Positions 36,447 to 49,530 are shown, counted from the stretch's first letter. The stretch: DNA of 64,000 nt from Argentina anserina (GCF_933775445.1 NC_065875.1:25171555-25235554), one strand, 5' to 3'. Notes: generated from the sequence alone by a model not told the origin. Program-made: numbers and translations.

Positions 36447-39167
36447 TAATTTGATGAGGTAGACATGAAATTAAATATTAAGCTGCTTTATTTATAAATT
36501 ATAAATGCTTCTCCTCTAATTTCATTATCGAATTAACTACGTTCATTTAATCTAATCGATCAATATCGTAAGGAATCTAAGCATGCACCAGACATATCCC
36601 TTTGTCAGTTTGATTGTGTGACAAGCTTTACCTACTGAATCAACTATATAAGAGGGAAGAAGATTAGAAGAAGATCAATAGCCTAGTCCAGAGGTATCAA
36701 CTGGCATCATAATTAGGTATAAAGAAAACATAAAAATGCGTAACGCCAAGAGACAAGTTCTATCTTTTTAAAAAAAAAAATTTTGATCAAGTGACGAGTT
36801 CTATCTTCAATCCTATGAGTACGTCCTCTGGGGAATAATGTTCTTTTTCTAGGAAACAAATATCCAAGAGTAGTGGTCAAAACTAAGGGCTGCTGCGTAC
36901 TGCAATTCGTAAGCAATAATCTATTTTCACCAATAATGTCCCATTTAATTTACTGCACAATATTAGCATCAGCTTGAAGAACGTTCATTCACATTTCGCC
37001 CTTGTCTGCAAAGTAGCAGCCGGTTCAGTCAAGTTCAAACTAAGCTAATGATCTGCAGACCTATTCAAATCCGATAAACATATATATGCATATTTGCGTA
37101 TAGTACTGCATGCTTGTTCAAAATTAAAAGAGCTGGCTAGTAATTTGTTTCTGGATTCCATCGGTTAATATGCGCTAAATTCTCCTTCGTAGACTAGAAA
37201 CCAGCTGTAATTGAATCAGTTTATGAATGTTTTTACGTACCTGACCTTCAGACCCGTGGCAGTTAAAAGATCGAATACAGAGATGACAGAAAAAAGAAGT
37301 GCCCTGGATGAAGGTAGGTATTTGCAGATGTTAAGAATTATGCATTTCTTGAATGCTACTTAAAGGAAAATGACGAGCGACAGCCTTGAGTTTCATTGTA
37401 CGCATTTAAGTTATAACAAACACATGTGAGAGTGAAGAAGGAATTAGAAGGTACGTGCTTCCTTATAACTAGCGCTGGATCTAATCTCACTCACATGGCT
37501 AACCAAGATTTCTTCTGGTACGCTAATTTTAGCTTGACACGTACAAATATACGATCGATGAACACTTCGTACTCAGATATCGATCTATCTTCTTGGAGGG
37601 ACCATATATATCTATAAATTGGCGTTGGACCATTATTTGGTAGCCGCAATATTAATATTCCGGTAAAGACAGTTGCATGAGTATGCAACCATGCTTCATG
37701 CTCGTCTATCATACAAATGTATATAACATACATCTATCTATATATCGATACCTTATACAGATGGTAAGAAAAAGACACTTTTAAATTAAAATAAAAGTCA
37801 CCATCGACTTATATTTCATTTTCCTTTCTCTGCAACTAGTGGCTTTTGGAATTATGCTCTGAGTTGTGTAAGCTGGTAAGTTTCATTATATTAGTTGCAT
37901 TGGCTGCCCTAGCAATTAGTCCACTCCTAATAATGAAATATGATAATGATAGTAATCGATTGGTTAATAGATCCGGATCCCCTCTTCCATTAGTTGGGCA
38001 TTCTACTATTAAACATCATCATGTCAATTCACCATCCTTTGTTTAGTTAACTACTCTGTCATACACTATGGTTTAATAGCCAAATAACTGTGACTAGGGA
38101 AATGTCGGAAAGCTATTTGTTTCTTTTCATGTGGGCATTCTCTTTGAGGCTCTCCCTTTTTGACGTGAATAAAATGAAGACACAGTAAAATAGGTTTGCC
38201 TAGTAGTGCATGCCTACCCAAGAAGAAGAAAAGGCAAGTGAAGAAGAGTTGCCTGCATCCGTTGATTATACATCAAGAAATCATATCAATAACTATTTGC
38301 TTTCAGCCTTAGCTAATTGCACCATAAATTTTTACTTAAAGTGGAGTGATAGGACTCGTTTGGCAATGCCTACAAGATTGAAATCAACAACAATCACTGC
38401 AATTCTGCAAACTCTCCTGCCTGCACCCCTCACCCATCTTCGATTTACCTTATCAGCCTCCAAAGTCCAAATTATCCTCATTCAAACGCTGTAGTGTTCC
38501 GTTCAAGGATTCGGATCGGGTCAATTTAAATTGTTTAAAAGCCCAATGGATCAATTTGCTAAAACGTCCTTGTCTAATGTCTACAACGCTCAAATGTGGT
38601 TGAAAGTGATCAAGGTGCAGGCATACATATTGTTGTCTTGATCACTTGATGTTTGCAGCATAAGGGTCTTTAATTTTGATGTTTTCAGCATAAGGGTAGT
38701 TCTCTTACTGCTAATCACAAAGGTTGGGAGTATTCTTTCAATAGTATAACAGGAGCAAAGAGAAGTATTCCAATATAATTCACCACATCAAAGTTTCTTG
38801 AGCTGATCCAACAGAACAAGGTACGGCAAAAATTCAATTTTTATGAAAACATGAATTGAGGTTTCATCAAATAGGGAAAGTTCATTCAACAGTACGCAGC
38901 CTCGGAGCCTCCTATCAACTGAATTGTTCTATAGATGTATCCATTTTGATTCTTCAAATCACACTGAAACGCTAGGAGCTTTCTGCATTTCTCCAAGGAA
39001 ATTGGATACTCGAATATATATATTTATAAACATTTCACAACCAAAAAGACACGCATCTTACACAATACACAGTTACACCAATAGTAGATCTTGCAAGACT
39101 GCAAGTGTGCTTACATTTTATGACCTTAGGCGGCCAACTTCAGTCAATTGAAGGAAATTCAACTTAC
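36447..39167. other. intergenic, no gene seen
   Basis: A+T-rich single-copy-looking DNA. The open frames at 37426-37617, 37846-38046 and 38210-38494 are short and show no recognisable domain, codon pattern or splice context. Confidence 0.5.
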
Positions 39168-39338
39168 AGCCAAGAAATGCAGATTAGCTATTCCCCAGCC
39201 TTGTCGATTCCACTAAAGTTAGCTCGTGTGTTCATCCTTTTAGCTGCTAAAACAATGATGCTTTGAGACGCAGGGCTCGCAGACACTGAGGATTTTACAG
39301 TGTCTGAGATTTTGTGGAGAACCCCTGAGTTTTATAGC
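39168..39338 (-). pseudogene. isolated decayed exon of the At2g25270-like membrane protein
   Basis: The minus strand, after an intact AG acceptor, gives ISDTVKSSVSASPASQ, VLAAKRMNTRANFSG and, after a frame change, WGIANLHFLA. Exon 2 of the gene at 19410-23508 has ISDTAESPGPSTDG, LLAAKRTKRPDI and GWDIVNRHYWA in the same order. The length is 171 nt against 179 nt. The donor (GGCTGTAAGT) is identical in form to the functional one. Stops and the frameshift make it non-coding. I did not find the other exons nearby. Confidence 0.7.
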
Positions 39339-40599
39339 CTGCAAAAATATAAATAATCAAGATCACTACATTTGAAAATACAGAAATTTCAGGTGCAGTG
39401 TCATAGACTTCTTAACACTGAGGCTATATGCTGGCTACCTCAAAACATTGGAGTGCAAATAGATGGGTTGCCTAGTAATGGAATTTTTTCATCATTAACC
39501 AAATATGACAATGATGTTCATTACCCATAATTACCTAGCAAAAAGCATATATTTCCATCAGGTTGCCAATACTAACTTGCTCAGTAACTTATATATTCAT
39601 ATAATATGACTACAGCATTAGCTTATCAACAACCTGAACACAGTTGAAATCAATAGCCAGTGCACATGTGTTTTTGTAACAAAATCCGGATACTAGAGTG
39701 AAAGAAGAGAATTTTGCCCTGCTTATGCATTATAAACCATCTGATGGGATCTGTGATCTGTCTTGCCACAATCACTGTCTCTTGCCGCTTGGGGTTTCAC
39801 TACATATCTCTTTGATTAAGATTTTCATAGGTCAATTTTTAAGTTATGCTTCAGCTAGCAGAGTCCCTGTTCCAGGACCCAATTCAATACCAATGTGCAC
39901 ATAGGTCGGTGACAGTCCTGGAATGAAAAGAAAAACCTAATTGCTTAAAAAGTTGTAAGAAAGACATTTGAACAACAAGTGAACACAACAATTACCTCAA
40001 TGCTTACATTGTAGCAAAAACATATCCAGGCAGTAAGACAACACAACATCCTCCATAAGGCATCACCTGACTATAACCAGGTTCTTTAGAGCCCTTGGCG
40101 AGCAGGAAAATCAAGATTTCATGGAATTCCCCACTGAAAGAAACATCTCCTCCTCCATTGATGTCCACACTGATAAATTTCTTACATTTGGGGATGATGG
40201 TAGTTCAGATTCATTTTAATGATAGTCAAACATTAATACCAGGAATGAGAACCAAAACATTTCCATAATGTCAATTTCAACTAACAAACTCTACATTCCA
40301 TTCCAATTCATGTTGCCCGTCTTTGGAATTGATATTGTTCAATTGTGAATGGAATGAACTTCCCACAAATTCTAACCGTTAAACATTCTACCAAAACATA
40401 TATCATTCAGCTACCCAAACAATCAATCACCAACTCACAAATAGATATCATCCAAAATGTTCTAACAGAATCTTCCAAAAAAGAAACAGAAGTATAAATT
40501 AATACCAGGAGACAAAACCCTCTCCCTTTGTTACATTGAAGACCAGCCAAATGTTCCACAATCTGATTGCAAAAAGCAAAGAGCCATGAAAACTTGCTG
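39339..40599. other. intergenic, no gene seen
   Basis: The right-hand part probably contains the 3' UTR of the ribose-5-phosphate isomerase gene. I see no supportable coding region or RNA gene. Confidence 0.45.
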
Positions 40600-40601
40600 C
40601 T

Positions 40602-40759
40602 CCTACATTAAGAAGTCAGATACTAAATCCAGACTACCTCCCTCCACCGGCCTACTTATTCTTCACCGTTATCCCAAGCTCCTACATTAAGAAGTCAGAT
40701 ACTAAATCCAGACTACCTCCCTCCACCGGCCTACTTATTCTTCACCGTTATCCCAAGCT
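40602..40759. repeat. 79 bp tandem duplication at the 3' end of RPI
   Basis: The segment beginning CCTACATTAAGAAGTCAGAT occurs at 40602 and again at 40681, and both copies run through the reverse complement of the last RPI codons and stop. The second copy contains the real C-terminus (GITVKNK, stop at 40731). The first copy is an extra one in the 3' UTR. Confidence 0.92.
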
Positions 40760-41501
40760 CCCCTGCCACGATCACAGTAGTCGCCATGTCCAGGAACATC
40801 CCATGCTCCACAACACCAGCCAGCTGCAACATCGCATCGCTCGCCGCCTTCAAATCCCCAATGTCCTCCTCGAAATACAAATCCACAATGTAGTTCCCAT
40901 TGTCTGTCACATACGCCTCGCCATTCGAGGCTCTCAGCTTGGCAACACAGCCAGCCTCCTCAAACAAACTCTGCAGCCTCTTCGCCGTGAACTTCCAGCA
41001 AAACGGCACGACCTCCACCGGCATCGCCAGCCCGCTGCCTCCCAAATGCTTCACCAGCTTCGACTCATCCACAATCACCACGAACTTGCGGCACGCGCCC
41101 TCCACCATCTTCTCCCTCAGCAGCGACCCGCCTCGACCCTTGACCAGGTTCAGGTTGGGGTCCACCTCGTCGGCGCCGTCGATGGCGAGATCGATGACCG
41201 GATGGGAGTCCAAATCGGCGAGAGGGATTCCGACGGAGACGGCCTGCTCGTGGGTCCTCTTGGAGGTGGGGATTCCGACAATGTTGTGGAGCTTGCCCTG
41301 CCGGAGGAGATCGCCGATTCGGTCGACGGCGTGCTTGGCCGTGGAGCCGGTGCCGAGGCCGAGAACCATGCCGGACTCGACGTATTCGACGGCCTTGTAC
41401 GCCGCGATTTTCTTCAACTCGTCTTGGGATAGAATCAGAGACGGAATTGAAGTTGAAGATGGAGGAGAGGACGGAGCAGACACCAAGATCGCACCTTCCA
41501 T
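40731..41501 (-). CDS. RPI: ribose-5-phosphate isomerase A, probably cytosolic
   Basis: Interconverts ribose 5-phosphate and ribulose 5-phosphate in the pentose phosphate pathway. Single exon, 256 residues, the usual length for the plant RPI1/RPI2 type. The phosphate-binding loop GLGTGSTA is at about 48-55. The catalytic region DGADEVDPNLNLVKGRGG is at about 108-125 (D108, D111, K121), followed by E130 in LLREKMVE. VVIVDESKLV lies at 141-150 and PVEVVPF at 161-167. The N-terminus is short and has no clear plastid transit peptide, so a cytosolic location is inferred. The gene upstream on the same strand is a PILS carrier. A 79 bp tandem duplication overlaps its 3' end. Confidence 0.95.
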   Translation of the reverse strand: MEGAILVSAPSSPPSSTSIPSLILSQDELKKIAAYKAVEYVESGMVLGLGTGSTAKHAVDRIGDLLRQGKLHNIVGIPTSKRTHEQAVSVGIPLADLDSHPVIDLAIDGADEVDPNLNLVKGRGGSLLREKMVEGACRKFVVIVDESKLVKHLGGSGLAMPVEVVPFCWKFTAKRLQSLFEEAGCVAKLRASNGEAYVTDNGNYIVDLYFEEDIGDLKAASDAMLQLAGVVEHGMFLDMATTVIVAGELGITVKNK

Positions 41502-43546
41502 TGTAAAATCGATGAACCCAGAAAAATTAGGGTTTTAAGAATTGGGGAAAATCGAAAAAGGTGGAGTCTTTTTGGGTTCGGATTTAGGAATTGAAGAAAG
41601 GAAGAGAACCCAAAATCTGGAAGAGGAAAATGGCGATCAGAATTGGAGAAAGGAAGAGTCTTTTGGGGTTTAATTGAAGCAATGAGGGATTTAGGGTTTG
41701 AGGAATTGGGGATTTTGGAGATTGGGTTTTAAAAGGGGAGAGGGAGGTGGTGGCTTAGGAATGTGTGGCGGGCAGCATTGGGAAAGATAGGGTTTGTGAG
41801 GAGACGAGTTGAGGGTGAGATGGGGGGTTTGTATTTATAGGGAAAAATGGTTCAATGAAGGTGGTGGGAAATTGGGGAATCTGAGGGAATTAGGGTCTGG
41901 ATTGAATTGTAATATTTGACTACATAAGCATAATACGCGTGGTGCGGAAATGATTGCATTATGTTTCTGTAAACTATGGCATATAACACTGAGATATAGG
42001 GGCTTTGGCATATGAAATGGTCCAAATATATAGTTGTGACATATTTGATTGAAATACTAACGGATTTGGCTCTGTCAAGCCAATATTTTTTAGTTTAAGC
42101 AAAACTATAAGTATGTTTAGGTGAATTTGAGTGTTTGTGTTGGCTTGCTAAGCTATTATGCAACCAAATGGTAGTAGGATAGCTCCTGAACCGTTAATTT
42201 GCTCCTGAACCGTTAGCAATAACAGTGATGCAATACTAATTTTCTCTTCGAGATTTAAGTCCAAATTGGCATTCTATATCAAATTCTTCTTATAGATTCT
42301 TGAGACGTATGCGGAGGAATAGCCATTGAGAGTGTGTGTCGAGGGGAGGGTTAATCTGATCCACCCAGTATGGTCTTTTTCAAGGATTGGGACGTCCATG
42401 CATTTGTGTATGACTATTGAATGGACCATATCTTATTACAATCATAGCATATGAATGGAATCAGATTTCCTTTGTTTATGATCATGAATAATTTGAGTCC
42501 CATGGTCGTGGTGGCAAACAACGCATGAGACTTGCCTTCATAACAATTCTCCGCATATTACCATTCCCAGCTCCACCTCTCAAGTTCTGATTCCTTTTTC
42601 CTCCAAGCATTACTCTATTGATGAGCTACATTTTCTAACAATTGTCTGAGAAATTGTGTAAAGATCTTCGATTTTGTTAAATAGAGCTGTCGGTTTCTGG
42701 TTTTGTTATAAAATGCTTCTGGGGCTTTCAGAAAATGCGAGTAATCTCGTGCAGTTCTTCCATGAAAAAGAGAAGCTATGATATTTTAGGGAAGCGCATC
42801 TTCTTGGGAAAGTGAAATTGCTGTTTCAGTCGTCCACTCTTTTCTTCCGTCAGTCATGTGAGCACCTAGCCTCCATTGGTTTCTTGTTACATATGGAAAC
42901 AACCGTGAACGAACTGCCGCGGCCACCGTCGGAGTTAATAACTAAGGCGATTTCAATGTACTGTATAAACGAAAATCCCCTACCTTGGAGTTGAAACTTG
43001 GAAGAAACAAAGCATGCAAACAAGTTTCAATTGACCATGCTTAACATGTTGTTTATGTGCAATGCTCGGTCCAGATTCTTCCCAGGACTTCAAGTTAAGG
43101 CACGCAGTTTAATTTTCCATCCTGGGAGAGAAAGAAAGTTGGTCAGGTCAATATTCATTAAGATATGCATACAGAGACAATGTATTGTTGGTTTGAAATT
43201 GTCTTCCCAAACAACAAGGCACCTAAATCACAAGTAAAATACGGTCAATCTTGTTATTTGAGGGTGCCGTGAAGAGAGGGCACCTACCACTATTCAAATG
43301 AAGATCCAAGGCCTAATACAATGTTCAAGATCGTAGTTCTGAAAATCTCTGGTGACATTTTTGTTACGACAGCTCTAATTTTTCTTCAATCTGCAAACTT
43401 CTCTCATGTAATGCGGCATCATAAAGGACTTCAGTTGCCGTGGAAATGGCACATTTAAGCATGACAACTAAACGTAGAATAAGCCAATAAGGACTATCAT
43501 TCAAGCAGATCACTGATAAAGATCACCAATCCATCTTATGCAATCA
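41502..43546. other. RPI promoter side and PILS 3' side, no further gene
   Basis: 41502-41900 is the RPI 5' UTR and promoter, rich in GGGTTT and GGAAGA-type purine runs. The right end contains the PILS 3' UTR. The open frames at 42812-42994 and 42998-43237 are unrecognised and probably fortuitous. Confidence 0.45.
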
Positions 43547-44905
43547 TCATATGTATGTTATCAGTTTAAAGTAGATAACAATATACAAGGAAAGGGAGAA
43601 GAGAGCAAACACATGCTGCCAGAATAGAAGCGCCGAAGCCTCACTAACTGCATATCCCCTCAAACTGGCAATTGCTCCCAATAGAATTGCACTTGGGGTC
43701 GTGTACTGCATCAAAAGTACAAACCTGTACATTATGTCGCCCTCAACGAGAAAATTGAGCTTATCAGCCAATGCCACAATACCGATTCCCACCAGAGGAA
43801 GCACTAAGAGCCTTGCCACGGATATACCAATTGTAGTTCTAAGGCCAAGTTTAGATGCATTTGGTCCCTCTGCAAGCATACCCCCAAGAATAAGCATCAC
43901 AGAAGGCACCATAGCACCAGCTAAAATCTCTAAACTATCTGTGAGGAAGGATAGTGGAGCATCATGTCCGAAGACAAAAGCTTTCAACTGAGGCACTGTC
44001 CCAATAATGATTGCCATTAGTGAAGCAATTGTTGGGGGTTGAAGTATGTGCTTGATTGGAGTTTGTTCAGCAACAATTCGGATCCTCCTAACCACCCTTG
44101 GTTCGGCCAAACACCTAATGGACCTGGGACTGTTTCCACCGCTTTCCACAGCGAGATCACCATCTGGAATACCGGGCTGTGAACCATGTGAGATGCTTTG
44201 GAAAACCCTAGCAATAAAGGGTGTCTTGGAATGCTCAGTTTCTTTATCTTCCATACCAGGCCATTCAGCTTCGACAAGTAAAGGCCTACTGAGATCTGGA
44301 CCTCTGTCATCTTTCGATTCCTCAATCTCAGCTCCTTCCTCAACAACCTCATAATACTCCAATGGCGGTTCCATCATATGATACACAAAGGTATAAACAA
44401 GAATCACAGCAACCCATTGGGCAAAAGAGACATAAGCCACTCCTCTCGAGTGACAATAAGGTCCAAATGGATTTTTCTCAGTATGACAAACAGATCCAAC
44501 CACAGCTAGCGGGAGATTTCCTGTATTCCCAAACGCAGTCATGATGACAGTGAATCTTCTCAAATCTGGGGGCGGACGACATATAATTACCACCAAGTAC
44601 CCAAGCAAGGAACCTGTAAGTGTACTCACCAACACATTAACTGGAATAAACCACCACTGAACAAAGTTTTCAAGCGTAATTGATTCGCCTAGTTCGGTAA
44701 AGATTAGGCAGGGCAAAAATAATGCGAAAACAAGCTTGCTGAGGAGCTTAAATGTAGCTCTCGGTATCATTTGAGTCTTTGGGTAACCGAGAACCAATCC
44801 AATAACTGTCAGGGCCAAGAGTTTCATCAAAGGCATTATCGCACTCATCACATCCCCAGTTGAATCCAAATTATTTTGAACCAATTCAACAAGATACCGA
44901 GACAT
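43547..44905 (-). CDS. PILS: PIN-LIKES (PILS) auxin carrier
   Basis: Single-exon coding region of 452 residues, family-typical. An N-terminal hydrophobic bundle (about 20-175) contains LLSKLVFALFLPCLIF and FTVIMTAFGNTGNLPLAV, the latter a hallmark of the auxin efflux carrier (Mem_trans) family. A hydrophilic acidic loop follows (about 176-300). The C-terminal bundle (about 300-450) carries MVPSVMLILGGMLAEGP and MQYTTPSAILLGAIA. PILS proteins sit in the ER and control intracellular auxin storage. The 5' UTR probably has an intron between a donor near 45300 (minus-strand TATGTAAGCC) and an acceptor near 44946. PILS2/PILS6-type is suggested by the adjacent RPI gene, as with Arabidopsis PILS2 and RPI1. 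Confidence 0.93.
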   Translation of the reverse strand: MSRYLVELVQNNLDSTGDVMSAIMPLMKLLALTVIGLVLGYPKTQMIPRATFKLLSKLVFALFLPCLIFTELGESITLENFVQWWFIPVNVLVSTLTGSLLGYLVVIICRPPPDLRRFTVIMTAFGNTGNLPLAVVGSVCHTEKNPFGPYCHSRGVAYVSFAQWVAVILVYTFVYHMMEPPLEYYEVVEEGAEIEESKDDRGPDLSRPLLVEAEWPGMEDKETEHSKTPFIARVFQSISHGSQPGIPDGDLAVESGGNSPRSIRCLAEPRVVRRIRIVAEQTPIKHILQPPTIASLMAIIIGTVPQLKAFVFGHDAPLSFLTDSLEILAGAMVPSVMLILGGMLAEGPNASKLGLRTTIGISVARLLVLPLVGIGIVALADKLNFLVEGDIMYRFVLLMQYTTPSAILLGAIASLRGYAVSEASALLFWQHVFALFSLSLYIVIYFKLITYI

Positions 44906-45971
44906 CTTTCCTTATGATTTAAATATGAATAGCAAATGTATCTCTGCAATAAATCAAATCAGAAAACTTCAAATCCCTACTTCAAGTGTTAGATCAGCAA
45001 TTAGTACCTGATTAAATCTGAAGCTCAACTACATAGATTTAGCCTAGCATCTGGATACAGAATAAAATCAAAGAGCATGCAACATGAATACGATACAAAC
45101 TAGGCAAAGAATCACCGTGACAATCGATTGAAGAATCAGACTTTGTTCTAAAAACTCGCTCAATTGCCTCACATATCAAACCAACCCAAAATTTCATGAT
45201 AACCAAACATGGGCTTATTTTCACAGAACACAACAACTCAAAAAGGCCAAGAATTTAACATTCAAATAAAACAAAACTGAACTAGAGAGGAAGAGGCTTA
45301 CATATTGAGATAGCTGGAGAGGATTAAATGAATGGTTGAAGTTCCAGAATGGGGTTTAAGGAGAAAGATTCGGCAAGGGGGCCTCAAACACTTAAACCAA
45401 AAATCTCAAAACCAAGTTCTTTTGTTTCTTACCAATAATGAGTGTGGGATCAACCTGAAAAATAATTAGCCACACCAACCCATGCATTTGATCGAAACAT
45501 GACAACTCGATCTCAACGCGACGCGGTAGTTCTAAAAGTAGAAGAAGATAGGGATTGACTTGGGGAGTCATAAGCTGGCACATCCTTTTTTGGTCCCTTT
45601 AATTTAGAGAGGAAGAAATAGATGAGTTTTGGTGTTGGGCTTCAAAATTACATCCTTGGGAGTCTTATTTTAGGTTTAGGCCCATTATGCCTTTCTATTT
45701 GTAATGTTTATGAGCCTTGAAGAATGAGGTTTGGACCTAGACCTATTTCATTTATTTTGCTGCTACAAAAAGACATTGGGAAAGTTCACTAGCATACATT
45801 GAAGTGATTAAACAGATTATGCAAGATCATAGGTTCGTCATATTATTACAAGATCATAGGTTCGCCGTTTTCCTAATTCACAATAGCGTAATGGGTAAAT
45901 GATATGGTTTTCCTAACATAATGAAAAAGAAGGATGCATGTGAGGAAGATTAAAAGAAATATATAAGGATA
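44906..45971. other. PILS 5' UTR, UTR intron and promoter
   Basis: The region upstream of the PILS start. Besides the likely UTR intron (about 44946-45300) I see no other gene. A short direct repeat, AAGATCATAGGTTCG, lies at about 45823 and 45850. Confidence 0.45.
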
Positions 45972-46189
45972 TGTTCCGGGAGAATTATTAATATATCATT
46001 GTATATGTCTTAACTTATTTAGGTTTCCTTATTAAAGTAGATTACAACTTAATGTAATAGATATGAATCTCGGATTCTTCGGGATACACCATATGTAATG
46101 CCTATATATAGGCCTCATTATCAATCAATAAAGAGTTTGATTATGTTATTTTATGTTGTTATTATTCTCGTTTCAATCATACTGCAACA
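45972..46189 (+). repeat. left LTR of copia element
   Basis: 218 bp. It begins TGTTCCGGGAGAATTATTA and ends CTGCAACA. It contains a TATATATAG motif near 46102 and an AATAAAGAG (polyadenylation-like) motif near 46126. Confidence 0.75.
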
Positions 46190-49100
46190 CGTTATTATGC
46201 ACTTTATTCTAAAGTGTCTAAGCGACAAGGCCACCACCAGAACAATTAACCCTAGTCCTGAAAATCTTGGGCCCAACGACCTATTTTCGTTGTATCGCCG
46301 GAAAATCAAATCAAAAAATCTGACAAATGGTTGTCGAAACAAGAAAAAAAAACAGTTATGGTATGGGTACCTATATATTTGATATGGGCACCTCCACATC
46401 GACGACACCTGCATGTCCAGTCCCGGCGTCTTACCTCCTCTAGTTGACGCCGACCCAGTTCCGGTTTGATGACCCAAATCCCATATGACGTCAACCTTTG
46501 TTCCTCTGGCGCCCTTGGATTCATCGCGCCGCCACGAAGTCTCGTTGAGCATCCACGGGGCTCCGGCAACCCTGCTAGCGCATCTCATCAGTCCAGAATG
46601 GAAAAAGCCCTCCCCGGTCGCCCACCTCCTCGCAGCCCAGATGTGACCCATCTTAGGTGACGACGCCCTGAGGTCAAGATCAACTAGCGCAAAACCGATC
46701 GGCATCGACTGCATCCTCTGACCGCCGTCAACCCTCGTTCAGCTTCCTATGCACTCTGCGTTCGATCTCTATAAGATGTTCGATCTAGATGTCCCATGCA
46801 CTCAGACTCGACCCAAGTCGGTTTTGGGCCTTCTGCCAGCCCAACATCCCTTTTAGGCATCAGCTCTTCCAAGCCCAATAGCCTTTATGGCTCTAAACTC
46901 CACCATTTCACTCCTTTTCTTTTTTCCTATTCTATTATTTAATCATTTATTTGTACGTTTTAATTTTCTAACTATATTTCACGTGCTCGTATAGGAAAAA
47001 TTATCAATCGTCGTACCACTGAGATGACATGCATGCTTGAGATAAACGCTACTGAAGAGCTTTTTGTGCCATCAATACGAATATCCACAAGTAAAAGGAA
47101 TTCATCAAGCAACTTTCTTGCATAATGATTAATTTGCAGCGTTACTCATTTTAAAGCGGTATATTTGGCAGACCAACAAATATGTTTTTCTTAAAGTTGC
47201 TATTTTTAAACATATATCTAAATTATCGGGTGATATTATCCTTTCCTATGTCTCTTTTCTACCCTTTTTAAAAACGTCGATGAGAACAAAGAAGGATATG
47301 ATTCCCCTCTTGGTCGATGTTTTTCGTGTTACAGTTTTGGGGGAGTCACGTTATTATTTAAAGGGAAAAAATTAATTCTGTGTGGTCACCTGAGTGCACT
47401 GCTGTTTTAGATGCGATCATTAGAATCGCCATTATGCATCGATTATTTTGTGACCATATACATCACAACCCTTCTAATTCATGTTACATACTTGAATTGT
47501 TTCGTTTGTTCGAAATCCATATAACCCTCATTTCTTGTGAATGTGTCGCCATCGCGATTGTTATTTGAATTTTTAAGTGTTTTAAACTCATGTCTATGGA
47601 CAATAATCCCAAGTTCTTCATACACGTTTATTTGAGCTGAAATTCATACTACTCTGAAACATCACTATTTGCTCACAAAATATCACAAAATTATATAGGA
47701 CACATTTAAAGTGATTCAATAACTCTATATGACGTTGTTTTACCAGAGTTCACCTTGATGCAAGCTCCACATCCAAGAAACATATGTCATTTTTTGCACC
47801 TGTATTTATATCTATTAAGGGAACATTTGAGATAGACACGAAACATTCTTCCATTCTCAAGTTCGAAAATTTTGAACCTCAGACTAAGGCTCCGCCCAAT
47901 TTCATAGACAAGTTTTGTTTGCTATGAATATTTGATTAGGCAATCTATTTTGACTGTGTCTTATGCTTAATATTTTTCAAGTATGACGTTAGTATTGCCA
48001 TGTTTCTTACACGATTTTAGCTTAAGTCGTGTATTGGAATTATAAGTTTATTTTTGATGTATTAAAGATTGACATTTTCAATAAAATTTCTTGTATTCCT
48101 TGTTTACAAGATGATGTCGTGAGAATTTTATTTGCCTTAAACCTAGCATGAATGGTCAACATATACAACTGCATGTGGTTTATAAATTGGTTGTTTTTAG
48201 GATACATGTGACCCCAATAGTACTACATTGTGAATTTGGCACTTAACTTTGGAAACGAACCTCGGAATGTCAAAATGTGACATCGTTATGATTTTTGGCA
48301 TTTCTGGAACGTTTTGCTGACGTTTCCGACCATTTTGGTTGTCTTCGAGCCCATTTACGGCGTTTCTGACACCACTACCCATTCCTATTGACGCTCCTTT
48401 TCGGATATGAAGTCCGACCTCCTAACCGACCAAATTCCGACCACCAACGGCCGATTTCGCGATCACCGGCGCCCTTGGTTTTCCATCGAGTTTTCCAGCG
48501 ATTCTTCATCATTTTCTCATTGTTTTTTCCAGCATATTTCCAATATTTTTTGTTGAAGCATTTTCCCACCAAAGTTTCATTCGGTCTGAAGCATATTTGA
48601 CATGGTTCTCCGGTTTTCTCCAAATCGTTTTTCATAGCTCAATCGAATTTATTTTTAGTGACCATCCGCACCATATCGATGGTTTCTTTCTAACATCAGT
48701 TTCCAATGTTCAAGTTGAAGAATGTAGTTCTATTGTCATGTAATACATTCGATATGATTGTACTATTTGTTTTCGATCATCTTTCTGACAATGTCCTACG
48801 GGGTATTGCTTGGAATTGTTCCCCGTGTCGCTGACTCTCTTAATTTATTTTGATAATGTCCCGTGGCGAAGTCGAGTGTCTTGCTGATTGCGTAATCACC
48901 AACAATGTTCTACGACGCATGTAGTTGTTTTACAGATCTCGTGCAGAGATTGTGTTATATATCTTCACGACTTGCTAAGTTTTAAAGGCTATACATGTCA
49001 ATAGTTTTCATCTGAATACATATGTTGAGAATCGAAAGCAATATCTTTGTTAGAAATTTAAAAATTGGTTGTACGCAACCTTACTACATGCTCTTGCATC

Positions 49101-49530
49101 AGCCCCCGCAACTGCCTTGCACGGCTCTGCAGCTGCCATGCATCCCACACGACCTCCTGACAAAACCTACTTAATTGATGATTTTTATTGTCAACCTTCT
49201 CATGTAAAGGCTTCAATGAGCATAATTCATTCTTACAACGTATTCAAGGTGAAATTTGTGGACTTATTCAACCAAGAATTTGGACCTTCTGAGTTCTAAG
49301 TATTTTATGGTATTGGTTGATGCATGACACGTTGGTCACAAGTCACTTTGTTATCGACAAGGAATGTTGCATCTACTAAGTTTTTAGCTATGATCATCTA
49401 CTAAGGGCTCACCACCCTTCACATCCTCTCTAATCTTTTCAATTGCATATCATCGGAAAGTTACCTCTAGGACTTTTGATGATTTTGTTTTGCATGTCTA
49501 TTGAGATAATCGTTGAACATGTGATTCCTC

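Noticed and set aside
40803..41538. Two long plus-strand frames (about 210 codons each) opposite RPI
   Set aside because: Antisense shadows of a GC-rich, well-conserved RPI coding region.
46151..46714. 187-codon minus-strand frame at the left end of the copia element
   Set aside because: It runs antisense through the LTR and leader of the element and has no recognisable domain.
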